A DNA stretch of 5,661 bases, from contig SFPH01000111.1 in the NCBI GenBank assembly GCA_004552115.1, positions 1-5,661 of the forward strand, written 5' to 3'. This stretch comes from Bacteroidales bacterium. Its GTDB lineage: Bacteria > Bacteroidota > Bacteroidia > Bacteroidales > UBA932. Shown one piece after another: positions 1-5,661 of the stretch (position 1 is its first letter; every line of letters begins with the position of its first letter). A program made the position numbers and the translations under genes. The notes beneath the pieces are model-generated. The model did not search any database and was not told the origin of the DNA. It was given only the letters and a program-made list of their open reading frames with translations.

Positions 1-667
1 TCTGAAAATGGTAATTCCTCCATCCTTCCCTCTTCTCCCTGAATTTCACCCTTTGCGCTCCGGGAAATCTATCCTGTATATACTTCTTCCAGACTGCCGG
101 GCTTGGTGCCCCGTGGCAAATCACCTCGACAGTCAGCAGATTTTCATAATCTCTGCCAAGATAAGCTCTTAGCCCTGAAATCTGGCATGGTGTTCCTGTA
201 AAGAGCACTCTCCTGCCGCCGGTCAGAAATCCCTTGGCCTTGGCAAAACAGTCTCCAACCCTGCTCTGGACATATTTTGACCCCCTGAGGGCATCCAGTT
301 TCTGAAGACTGCTGACGCAAGTGTGCTCCGCCTCGAGACTGTCATTCATACGGCAGCCGAATACGACGCCTCCTTCCTTCAGCACTTCCCCTGCTATGAG
401 TGAAAACACACCGCCTGAGCTGCTTGAGAGTCTTATTGTCTCATCCTTCGCCTTGGCGGCATAGGCTCTCGGCGCAGCTATCTGCCTTTCGCTTTCCAAC
501 GCCGGACACACCTTCTCACATCGGCCGCAATCCACGCAGAGAGCAGAATCCATTTCCGGATAGAGGAAGCCTTCACGGTCCTCCTGCATTGAAATACAAT
601 GCTTCGGGCATATCTGTGCACAGGCGGCGCATCCGCAGCAAATGGCCCTATCAGCTAGCCTTGACAT
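1..667 (-). CDS. 4Fe-4S / coenzyme F420 hydrogenase-dehydrogenase beta-subunit (FrhB-like) family protein, C-terminus cut by window edge
   Basis: About 222 residues are visible and the reading frame stays open to the window edge. I translated this frame by hand. Two ferredoxin-type clusters open the protein, each with the pattern C-x2-C-x2-C-x3-C-P: Cys10/13/16/20 and Cys44/47/50/54. They are followed by the start of an FrhB-type domain, with a Ser-rich SSSSGG stretch near 81-86, FTGTPCQ at about 156-162 and CHGAPSP at about 184-190. Family members are usually near 400 residues, so a little over half is present. The ATG at 665-667 is chosen because it is the first ATG after an in-frame stop and lies just before the cluster; it overlaps the flippase end by 17 bases, which implies translational coupling. 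Proteins of this family occur in Bacteroidota polysaccharide loci, often near polysaccharide pyruvyl transferases. A flavin/iron-sulfur redox step on a sugar or lipid-linked intermediate is possible, but the true substrate is unknown. A genuine F420 enzyme is unlikely in this context. Confidence 0.85.
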   Translation of the reverse strand, partial: MSRLADRAICCGCAACAQICPKHCISMQEDREGFLYPEMDSALCVDCGRCEKVCPALESERQIAAPRAYAAKAKDETIRLSSSSGGVFSLIAGEVLKEGGVVFGCRMNDSLEAEHTCVSSLQKLDALRGSKYVQSRVGDCFAKAKGFLTGGRRVLFTGTPCQISGLRAYLGRDYENLLTVEVICHGAPSPAVWKKYIQDRFPGAQRVKFREKREGWRNYHFQ

Positions 668-2231
668 ACAATCTTTTAACAAAAGACTTAGCCTTGTCAA
701 TCAGGAATCTGCGCTCGTTGTTCGAGCATCCCACAAAAAGAATTGACAGAAGCACCGTCACGACACTTGTGAACCCCACTGTCACGAAACGCTGCCAGCC
801 GTAATCCATCTCAAGATGAATGATGAATGGCAATATGACAGCGACAACAGTAACAGCCGTGACATTGAGCAGCACGGTCCTGATGAAACGGCCTACAGGC
901 AACCCGGCCATTTTCCGCAGGAAAAGAAGCCTGGTGAAAAGACAGGCAATGTCCACCAGAATCGCTACGATATATGTTGACTCCGGATTGAAGCCGGCCT
1001 TGAGACAGAGGTAAGAAAGCGGGAAGTTCAGCATCAGGATTCCGCCTACGACTATCTGATAGTTCCTGATCTTTCCAGTAGCATTCTGCAGATTGATCAG
1101 GGTATTAGACAGTGTCCCTATCAATGAAAGCATCAATGTCAGCCTGACAAAGTCAATGCTGTGCTCAGGATACTTCCCCAGCCAGATCCCAAGGATGAAC
1201 TCCGTTTCCAGCAGAATCGGGACTGCAAAAAACAAAATGATGTAAAACGAAAATTTCGAGCCCCTCTCTACAAGCGAATGCACATATTTCAAATCCCCTG
1301 CCGCATAGAGTTTGGTGATCTGCGGATTGAGGGCAGTCATAAAGTTGGAGGCGAACGAGGACACTGCTCCATTCACCGAGCCCGCAATGCCTCTTGCAGC
1401 ATTCAGAACCGGTCCTACAAACAGGTTATACAGCAGATTGACGCCCTGGTCCTTAAGCAGTCCTGCTGTGCATCCTATAAAGTTCCAGGTGGCAAATCCG
1501 CCCATCTCCCTGAAGATTTTCCTGTCAAACGAAAGGCTGAACCGGCATTCCTCAAATCTGCTCCTGCAATAGAGGACATACAGGGCCTGCATCAGGACAC
1601 CGAGGGCGACTACCAGCAGCGCATACACTATCAGCCTGTCCTTCACTGCGGAACAGTATGCTATGAGAAGCACAATCCCAAATCTGGCGAAAATATCGAA
1701 AATCCCGAACCAGGCGAAGGCTCCCATCTTCTCATGGGAAATGATCGTGGACGTAAACGGCACTGTGAGCAAGCCGAATACGAATGACAGAATCGAAGCC
1801 TGGAACACCACGCCTGCCGCCCCCATTCTTTCGGCCGGAATTGTCATCTTATTGTTCAGAAACCATAATCCAAGAGTCTCTGAAACTATGACAATGACAA
1901 CGGCCATTGCTATCTGAATGAGCAATGATGTCTCAAATACAGCCTTTAGCCTTTCCTTGTTGCCCGTACCCAGCTCAAACGTGAGGAAACGGCTGACGGA
2001 CGATGTCAGCGCCGAGGAAATCAGCGAGAACATCGACACGAATCCGCCCACGGCTCCGTATATGCCATAATCCTCAACGCCGAGGGCATTGAGCAGGACT
2101 CTGGAGGTATAGAGGGATACCAGCATGCCCACCAGCATCCTGGCATAGAGCATCAGCGTGTTCTTCGCGATGCGGCGGTTGTTGGCGGCCTTGTCCGCCA
2201 TCATATCCGGCTGAATATTGTCTTTTGTCAT
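651..2231 (-). CDS. Wzx-like oligosaccharide / lipid-linked O-unit flippase (MOP superfamily)
   Basis: This 526-residue, strongly hydrophobic protein has many membrane-spanning stretches and little soluble sequence, as expected for the polysaccharide-transport branch of the MOP exporter superfamily. Members move undecaprenyl-pyrophosphate-linked glycan units across the inner membrane. The N-terminus is typical of Bacteroidota flippases: a basic NNRRIAKNT lead-in at 17-25, then a first helix, SR at 43-44, and LGVEDYGIY at about 50-58. Further hydrophobic segments repeat to the C-terminus, and the protein ends in a short basic tail. The ATG at 2229-2231 is accepted as start; Met10 or Met11 are alternatives that would shorten the cytoplasmic tail without touching the first helix. 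It begins 27 bases after the upxY-like stop codon and overlaps the next gene, so the three genes almost certainly share a transcript. Family assignment is firm. The symbol wzx is withheld because the transported glycan cannot be read from sequence. Confidence 0.88.
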   Translation of the reverse strand: MTKDNIQPDMMADKAANNRRIAKNTLMLYARMLVGMLVSLYTSRVLLNALGVEDYGIYGAVGGFVSMFSLISSALTSSVSRFLTFELGTGNKERLKAVFETSLLIQIAMAVVIVIVSETLGLWFLNNKMTIPAERMGAAGVVFQASILSFVFGLLTVPFTSTIISHEKMGAFAWFGIFDIFARFGIVLLIAYCSAVKDRLIVYALLVVALGVLMQALYVLYCRSRFEECRFSLSFDRKIFREMGGFATWNFIGCTAGLLKDQGVNLLYNLFVGPVLNAARGIAGSVNGAVSSFASNFMTALNPQITKLYAAGDLKYVHSLVERGSKFSFYIILFFAVPILLETEFILGIWLGKYPEHSIDFVRLTLMLSLIGTLSNTLINLQNATGKIRNYQIVVGGILMLNFPLSYLCLKAGFNPESTYIVAILVDIACLFTRLLFLRKMAGLPVGRFIRTVLLNVTAVTVVAVILPFIIHLEMDYGWQRFVTVGFTSVVTVLLSILFVGCSNNERRFLIDKAKSFVKRLYVKAS

Positions 2232-2258
2232 TGGCTTCGCAATGGCGAAATATCGAAT

Positions 2259-2795
2259 TTACCCTATCACCTGCACCAGATCCGGGTGGACGAGAGCCTT
2301 GGCGACTGCGATGACACCGTCTATCTGGATGATGAGGCGGCGGTCGCGGGCGCCCTTAACTTTCAGGACAACGCCTTCGTGCCCCTCGAGAGGGCCGGCG
2401 GTCACCCTCACCTTTGTACCCTTGGCGAGATTGAGCTCGTCGGGCTGAAAATACAGGAGAGACTCGTCGTAATCGGCGGTGGCGGCAATGAAGAGCCGCA
2501 TCTGGCGGTCCGGGACAGTGATTTTCTTTCCGGCACGTGCATCCATCATGTACTGGAGGTAAGGTATCTCCATATCTGACTTGAGCTTGCGCATCACGGA
2601 CGGAGTCACATGGACAAATATCAGATTATGGATAACAGGCACGGCTATTTTCTTACCCTTGTTCTTCGGATCCGGGCATTGCTTCTTCGGGATATAACAG
2701 GCTATCCCCTTCGCATTCAGAATGGCCTCGGCAGCCAGCTCGCGACGGTAAGTCACGCGCATTGCATACCAAATTCTGGATTCTGCCGCATTCAT
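2259..2795 (-). CDS. UpxY-like transcription antiterminator (NusG paralogue)
   Basis: A 178-residue protein of NusG architecture. The N-terminal NGN domain begins with WYAMRV at residues 9-14 and includes a KGIACYIP strand near 29-36 and NLIFVHV near 57-63. A linker leads to a C-terminal KOW domain at about 126-153, where GPLEGHEGVV carries the expected glycine pattern. Length and domain layout fit the UpxY family, known from Bacteroides capsule loci, where each protein binds elongating RNA polymerase in the leader of its own operon and prevents early termination. It is the first gene of the operon, directly upstream of a flippase, exactly where UpxY proteins sit. An in-frame TTG lies two codons upstream (2799-2801), but the ATG at 2793-2795 is the better start. 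No purine-rich ribosome site is present, which is usual for Bacteroidota. A general NusG is unlikely given the neighbours. No UpxZ-like gene follows. Confidence 0.88.
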   Translation of the reverse strand: MNAAESRIWYAMRVTYRRELAAEAILNAKGIACYIPKKQCPDPKNKGKKIAVPVIHNLIFVHVTPSVMRKLKSDMEIPYLQYMMDARAGKKITVPDRQMRLFIAATADYDESLLYFQPDELNLAKGTKVRVTAGPLEGHEGVVLKVKGARDRRLIIQIDGVIAVAKALVHPDLVQVIG

Positions 2796-2968
2796 GGCCA
2801 AATTTCGTTAATACACAATACACCGGGGCATGAAATCCAACGTAAAGTGTTGAAAATCAATAAGTTACAAGAGACTGCGTCTCAATTGGAATGCTAAAGG
2901 AAACCTGCCCTTGAAATCAGGGCACAGAATAGTATCCAGGTCATTATAACAGTTAGCAATCCATTATC
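2796..2968 (-). promoter_or_regulatory. Putative 5' leader of the polysaccharide operon (candidate UpxY-responsive region)
   Basis: If transcription starts shortly after the promoter at 2974-3005, the mRNA carries roughly 170 untranslated bases before the upxY-like ATG. No credible ORF lies in it. Two small hairpins can be drawn on the minus strand. One is a 6-bp stem TGCCCT/AGGGCA with a 7-base loop at 2906-2924, followed by a pyrimidine-rich stretch. The other is a 5-bp stem GAGAC/GTCTC with a 3-base loop at 2871-2883, also followed by T-rich sequence. In characterised Bacteroides capsule loci, UpxY proteins act in leaders of this kind. That this leader is the target is inferred from position only; neither hairpin is a strong classical terminator. 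Confidence 0.4.
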
Positions 2969-2973
2969 ACTGA

Positions 2974-3005
2974 CAAAGATACGATATTATTTTGAGATAT
3001 TGAAA
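2974..3005 (-). promoter_or_regulatory. Predicted Bacteroidota sigma-ABfr-type promoter for the polysaccharide operon
   Basis: On the minus strand TATCTTTG at 2981-2974 matches the Bacteroidota -7 consensus TAnnTTTG exactly. A TTTC at 3005-3002, one base off the -33 consensus TTTG, lies 20 bases upstream, which is the expected spacing. The surrounding sequence is AT-rich and non-coding. The expected transcription start is near 2967-2970, giving a leader of about 170 bases. The match and spacing are seen directly; activity is inferred. Confidence 0.6.
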
Positions 3006-3046
3006 GAATAACTTCGGTCAAATTGGTTCAAATGGAATAATACCTA

Positions 3047-3055
3047 CCCCCCCCC
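3047..3055. repeat. Homopolymer tract of nine C (G9 on the operon's coding strand)
   Basis: Nine consecutive C residues stand out in an otherwise AT-rich gap, 42 bases upstream of the predicted -33 element. Runs of this length are prone to slippage in replication and sequencing. The location upstream of a surface-polysaccharide promoter makes a length-dependent effect conceivable, but nothing in the sequence proves one. Confidence 0.75.
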
Positions 3056-3085
3056 GTCAAGAAATTGATTATCAGCAAATAACAC

Positions 3086-3132
3086 CTGCGGACAAAAAGA
3101 CAAACAGGAAAAATTTGTCTTTTTGTCCGCAG
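3086..3132. repeat. Perfect 19-bp inverted repeat with 9-base spacer
   Basis: The left arm at 3086-3104 and right arm at 3114-3132 are exact reverse complements (left arm CTGCGGACAAAAAGACAAA). The spacer is CAGGAAAAA. Each arm contains two GACAAA-type elements, so four copies are arranged symmetrically, and a further TTTGTCC occurs at 3146-3152 outside the repeat. A transcript of either strand could form a long hairpin. On the minus strand no T tract follows the second arm, so it is not a canonical intrinsic terminator, although it lies between folD and the polysaccharide promoter and could insulate them. Alternatives are an operator for a dimeric regulator, a remnant of a small palindromic mobile repeat, or a recombinase site. 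The symmetry is certain and the role is unknown. Confidence 0.85.
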
Positions 3133-3161
3133 TGCGAAACAACAATTTGTCCAAAAGGCTG

Positions 3162-3195
3162 AAAACTTCGGCCTCTGCAATGCACCAGAAAGGCC
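3162..3195 (-). terminator. Possible folD terminator hairpin
   Basis: Starting directly after the folD stop codon, the minus strand reads GGCC, a 2-base bulge, TCTG, an 8-base loop, then CAGA and GGCC (3195 down to 3170). This is followed within a few bases by TTTT at 3165-3162. The 8-bp imperfect stem plus short T run fits a modest intrinsic terminator. The stem is interrupted and the T run is short and offset, so strength is uncertain. Confidence 0.4.
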
Positions 3196-4056
3196 CTAGC
3201 GGTTCTCCATCTTCTCAACAAACAATTTTATAGTGTTCTCCATAAGACAGGTGATGGTCATCGGACCGACACCGCCGGGAACAGGAGTAATCACCGATGC
3301 GAGAGGTTCGACCGCATCGTAATCCACGTCCCCGCAGAGTTTGCCGGTAAGAGGGTCACGGTTGACTCCGACATCGATCACCACCGTGCCCGGAGCGACC
3401 ATATCCGCCGTCACGAATCTCGGGCGGCCGATGGCGACAACGAGAATCTCGGCCTGCCTTGTCACTGAAGGGAGGTCAACAGTGCGGCTGTGGCAGATGG
3501 TGACTGTGGCATTGCGGTCAAGCAGGAGCTTGGCAACAGGGAGTCCGACAATCTGGCTGCGGCCGATAACGACTGCCCTCTTTCCCTTGATTTCCACGCC
3601 TGCCTCATCCAGCATTCTGATAATGCCTTCAGGTGTGCAAGGCACGGTGCAAGGCTGCTTCTGCCAGAGGGCTGCGACATTGAGAGGATGGAAGCCGTCA
3701 ACGTCCTTGTCCTTGGAAATCGCGGCAATGACCTTGTCCTCGGAAATATGGTCAGGCAGAGGCAGCTGGACGAGAATGCCGTCCACGCTGTCATCGGCAT
3801 TGAGACCGGCGATGAGATCAAGGAGTTCAGCCTCGGTGATGTCAGCCGGCTTGAGGATGGTGGTGTTGCGTATGCCCACTACCTCTGAAGCCTTGGCCTT
3901 GCCGCGCACGTATGACTGGCTGGCAGGGTCCTCTCCTACGAGTATGACTACGAGATGTGGAACGCGGCCGTATTTTTCAGGGAAGGTGGCTACCCGGGCG
4001 GCCATTTCCGCCTTCAGCTTTATGGAAAGTTCTTTTCCGCTTATTACTTTTGACAT
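3196..4056 (-). CDS. folD: Bifunctional methylenetetrahydrofolate dehydrogenase / methenyltetrahydrofolate cyclohydrolase
   Basis: FolD oxidises 5,10-methylene-THF with NADP+ to 5,10-methenyl-THF and hydrolyses that to 10-formyl-THF, the formyl donor for purine synthesis, in the cytoplasm. The 286-residue length is normal for the family. Family signatures are all visible: Tyr49 and the catalytic Lys53 in SYVRGK, DGILVQLPLP at 92-101, KDVDGFHPLN at 117-126, PCTPEGI at 139-145, the NADP-binding VVIGRSQIVGLP at 162-173, and TPVPGGVGPMT at 257-267. No key residue is missing. The ATG at 4054-4056 is the only sensible start and gives the usual N-terminal MSKVISGKEL. It lies 55 bases after the purD remnant's stop codon, with a hairpin between them. 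I saw no clear promoter in that gap, so it may depend on read-through from purH-purD or on a promoter I cannot recognise. Confidence 0.97.
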   Translation of the reverse strand: MSKVISGKELSIKLKAEMAARVATFPEKYGRVPHLVVILVGEDPASQSYVRGKAKASEVVGIRNTTILKPADITEAELLDLIAGLNADDSVDGILVQLPLPDHISEDKVIAAISKDKDVDGFHPLNVAALWQKQPCTVPCTPEGIIRMLDEAGVEIKGKRAVVIGRSQIVGLPVAKLLLDRNATVTICHSRTVDLPSVTRQAEILVVAIGRPRFVTADMVAPGTVVIDVGVNRDPLTGKLCGDVDYDAVEPLASVITPVPGGVGPMTITCLMENTIKLFVEKMENR

Positions 4057-4077
4057 AGATTCTGTTTATTTTGCTGT

Positions 4078-4095
4078 AAAACCCGGCCAGCCGGG
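4078..4095 (-). terminator. Possible intrinsic terminator after purD
   Basis: In the purD-folD gap the minus strand reads CCCGG-CTGG-CCGGG (4095-4082), a GC-only 5-bp stem with a 4-base loop, followed immediately by TTTT (4081-4078). The shape is that of a short rho-independent terminator, or an attenuator reducing read-through into folD. The stem and T run are both short, so partial rather than complete termination is likely. Confidence 0.45.
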
Positions 4096-4111
4096 ATTAA
4101 TGGAAAGGCAT

Positions 4112-5331
4112 TCACAATGCCCAGTGGCCGATGTCAGTCCTGTGGAAGAGATTGTCGCAATAGATGGAGTTCACGGCATCCAGGGCCTTGTCCCTTGCCT
4201 CGGACAGTGTCGGTGCTCCTGCAAGGACCATCAGCACGCGGCCTCCGGATGTCACCAGGGAGCGTCCTGTACCGTCGAAATCCTCGTGACCCTCGCCAAG
4301 CAGGGCAAGTGAGGTCCCCATGTGGTAAACCTTGACGTCATCCGGCAATGCCTTCAGACCCTTGATTTCGAAACCTTTGGCATAAGAGCCGGGATATCCC
4401 CTGGATGCAAGTACGAAACCGATGTGCGGTTTCCTGTCCCACTTCACCTCAGGAATCGGACGATGCTCGGCCACCGCAAGGAAAATGTCGTAGATATCCG
4501 ACTCAAGAGCCGGGAGACTCCCCTGAAAGGGATTCCTTCCTCCGACATTCCGGCTGCGACAGGCTTCAAGATATGCTCCAGGGCATATTCCTCATCTTCG
4601 GCATTGACAAAAGGAAGTCCGGTATAGGCTCCCATTCCGCCGGTGTTGGGACCCTCGTCACCATCGAAGGCGCGCTTGTGGTCCTGGGCAAGAATCATAG
4701 GAACGACTTCCTTTCCGTTCACGAAACAGAGGAAGGAGAACTCAGGCCCGGTAAGGAATTCCTCCACGACCACCTTGCCGTGTCCGAACCTGTCGTCCAG
4801 AAGCATGTCCCTGAGCGTCTCGTCAGCCTGCTGAAGATTCTCTGCAATGACAACGCCCTTTCCGGCTGCGAGCCCGTCATATTTGAGAACTACCGGGAAC
4901 TTTCCCTCCCTGACGTATGCCAATGCCTCGTCATATGAGGAAAATGTCCGGTAAGCCGCTGTAGGGACATTGTGTCGAGCCATGAGAGCCTTGGCGAAAT
5001 CCTTGCTGGACTCGATGACGGCAGCAGCTTTTGAAGGGCCGAAAATCTTCAGCCCGCGCGACTCGAATTCGTCAACAATGCCGGCAGCGAGAGCCGACTC
5101 GGGTCCGACAACGGTAAGGTCAATGCCCTGAGCCTCGGCGAAATCCGCCAGTTCAGCCACCTGTGTATCCTTGATCGGGACACATTCGGCCTGCATTGCA
5201 ATTCCGGCATTGCCCGGAGCGCAGAAAATCTTCCCAACCCTGGACGAACGGGAAAGAGCGTCCACGATGGCGTGCTCCCTGCCGCCTCCGCCCACTACCA
5301 GAACCTTGGCTTTGTTCGTATTTGTATCCAT
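4112..5331 (-). pseudogene. purD: Phosphoribosylamine-glycine ligase, disrupted by an internal frameshifting deletion
   Basis: PurD joins glycine to 5-phosphoribosylamine using ATP, the second step of purine synthesis. The 5' part is normal from ATG 5329-5331 (a TTG nine bases upstream is a weaker start): VVGGGGREHA at 12-21, PGNAG at 39-43, then the ATP-grasp domain with FGPSKAAA, SSKDFAK, LKYDGLAAGKG, VVVEEFLTGPEFS and GPNTGGMGAY. After GIPFRGV (Val272) the frame breaks, and 23 unrelated residues follow to a stop at 4444. The 3' part resumes in another frame at 4516 with LPALESDIYDIF and continues normally to GHWAL and a stop at 4112. Family members carry about 29 residues between these points, including a segment like EFNxRFGDPE with ATP/metal-binding Glu and Asn. 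None of it is present on either strand nearby, so about 88 bases are missing, not a multiple of three. The product should be inactive. Assembly error is the main alternative. Confidence 0.88.
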
Positions 5332-5345
5332 AAATATCAAATGGA

Positions 5346-5364
5346 GGCTCCCGCACGGGGAGCC
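5346..5364. other. Perfect hairpin in the purH-purD gap
   Basis: GGCTCCC at 5346-5352 pairs exactly with GGGAGCC at 5358-5364 around a 5-base loop, filling about half of the 42-base gap between purH and purD. No T run follows it on the minus strand (the next bases are TCCATTTG), so it is more likely an mRNA-stabilising or processing hairpin within a purH-purD transcript than a terminator. Confidence 0.55.
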
Positions 5365-5373
5365 CTTGTTCTA

Positions 5374-5661
5374 TTAATGTTTGAAATGCCTTTCGCCGGT
5401 GAAGAGCATCGTGATGCCTTTCTCATTGGCAAGCTTGACGGAATCCTCGTCCCTGATGCTGCCTCCCGGCTGAACGATGGCCTTGATGCCGTATTCTGCG
5501 GCAAGAGCGACTACGTCATTGAACGGGAAGAAGCCGTCGGAAGCGAGCACGAGGCCTTCGGCATTGATGTCCCTGCCCTCTTCCTTCAATGTTGCGGCAG
5601 CCTGCTTGAGAGCGATTTCAGCTGAGCCGACACGGTTCATCTGGCCTGCGCCTACACCGTA
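5374..5661 (-). CDS. purH: Bifunctional AICAR formyltransferase / IMP cyclohydrolase, C-terminal end only
   Basis: The final 95 residues of PurH are present and the frame is open through the right edge, so the start lies outside the window. PurH formylates AICAR using 10-formyl-THF and then closes the ring to IMP, the last two steps of purine synthesis. The fragment belongs to the C-terminal AICAR formyltransferase domain. Reading in from the edge it shows [17 protein letters not shown], then [23 protein letters not shown] and the characteristic end [10 protein letters not shown] before a TAA at 5374-5376. An internal ATG at 5638-5640 is the Met of GAGQM and not a start. It is followed 42 bases later by purD, with which it probably shares a transcript; the product also links logically to folD through 10-formyl-THF. 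Confidence 0.95.
   Translation of the reverse strand, partial: YGVGAGQMNRVGSAEIALKQAAATLKEEGRDINAEGLVLASDGFFPFNDVVALAAEYGIKAIVQPGGSIRDEDSVKLANEKGITMLFTGERHFKH

Noticed and set aside
1161..1787. A 208-codon open frame on the plus strand
   Set aside because: It lies wholly opposite the flippase gene, has no family signature and no promoter or start context; the minus-strand frame is clearly the real one.
2259..2801. Start of the UpxY-like gene at the TTG at 2799-2801
   Set aside because: A proper ATG lies two codons downstream and still leaves eight residues before the conserved WY of the NGN domain, so the TTG is unnecessary.
3047..3132. An invertible promoter like those of Bacteroides capsule loci
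   Set aside because: Invertible promoters are flanked by inverted repeats that enclose the promoter, usually 100 bases or more apart. Here the arms are 9 bases apart, the predicted promoter lies outside them, and no invertase gene is in the window.
3341..4312. A 323-codon open frame on the plus strand
   Set aside because: It is antisense to folD and the purD 3' end, shows no recognisable domain, and is rich in Ser, Arg and Thr as expected of a shadow frame over a conserved gene.
4112..4474. The purD 3' part as a separate 120-residue gene starting at GTG
   Set aside because: The conserved PurD sequence continues upstream of that GTG in the same frame (LPALESDIYDIFLA), so it is the tail of a broken gene and not an independent small protein.
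1..5661. tRNA, rRNA, CRISPR array, insertion sequence or phage genes
   Set aside because: I saw no repeat-spacer pattern, no transposase or integrase motif, and no tRNA-like cloverleaf in the non-coding gaps.

Overview
The window looks like a chromosomal segment of a Bacteroidales-type bacterium (Bacteroidota). The reasons are an UpxY-type NusG paralogue at the head of a surface-polysaccharide operon, a promoter matching the Bacteroidota -7 consensus TAnnTTTG, start codons without Shine-Dalgarno sequences, and the style of the flippase. Genus cannot be fixed from this much sequence. Every gene I can support lies on the minus strand, so the window is read from right to left.

Right part (about 5661 to 3196) is housekeeping one-carbon and purine metabolism: the C-terminal end of purH (cut by the window edge), then purD, then an intact folD. 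FolD interconverts 5,10-methylene-THF and 10-formyl-THF, the formyl donor used by PurH, so the three genes form a sensible functional cluster. purD is broken in this copy. Its 5' and 3' parts lie in different frames, and about 29 codons that should join them, including the conserved end of the ATP-grasp domain, are absent.

Middle part (about 3195 to 2796) is a 400-base non-coding, AT-rich gap. From the folD side it holds a possible folD terminator hairpin, a perfect 19-bp inverted repeat with a 9-base spacer, a run of nine C (G on the coding strand), a good Bacteroidota-type promoter, and a leader of roughly 170 bases with two small hairpins.

Left part (2795 to 1) is the start of a surface-polysaccharide operon: an UpxY-like transcription antiterminator, a Wzx-like flippase 27 bases downstream, and a 4Fe-4S/FrhB-type iron-sulfur protein. 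The last gene overlaps the flippase end by 17 bases and runs off the window. The likely logic is that RNA polymerase starts at the promoter near 2975, the first product (UpxY) keeps polymerase elongating through the leader and long operon, and the following genes make and export a glycan. Glycosyltransferases would be expected further left, outside the window.

Nothing here is clearly a new biological system. The items most worth a second look are the purD lesion, the long perfect inverted repeat with its nearby G tract ahead of the polysaccharide promoter, and the UpxY operon without an upxZ between upxY and the flippase.
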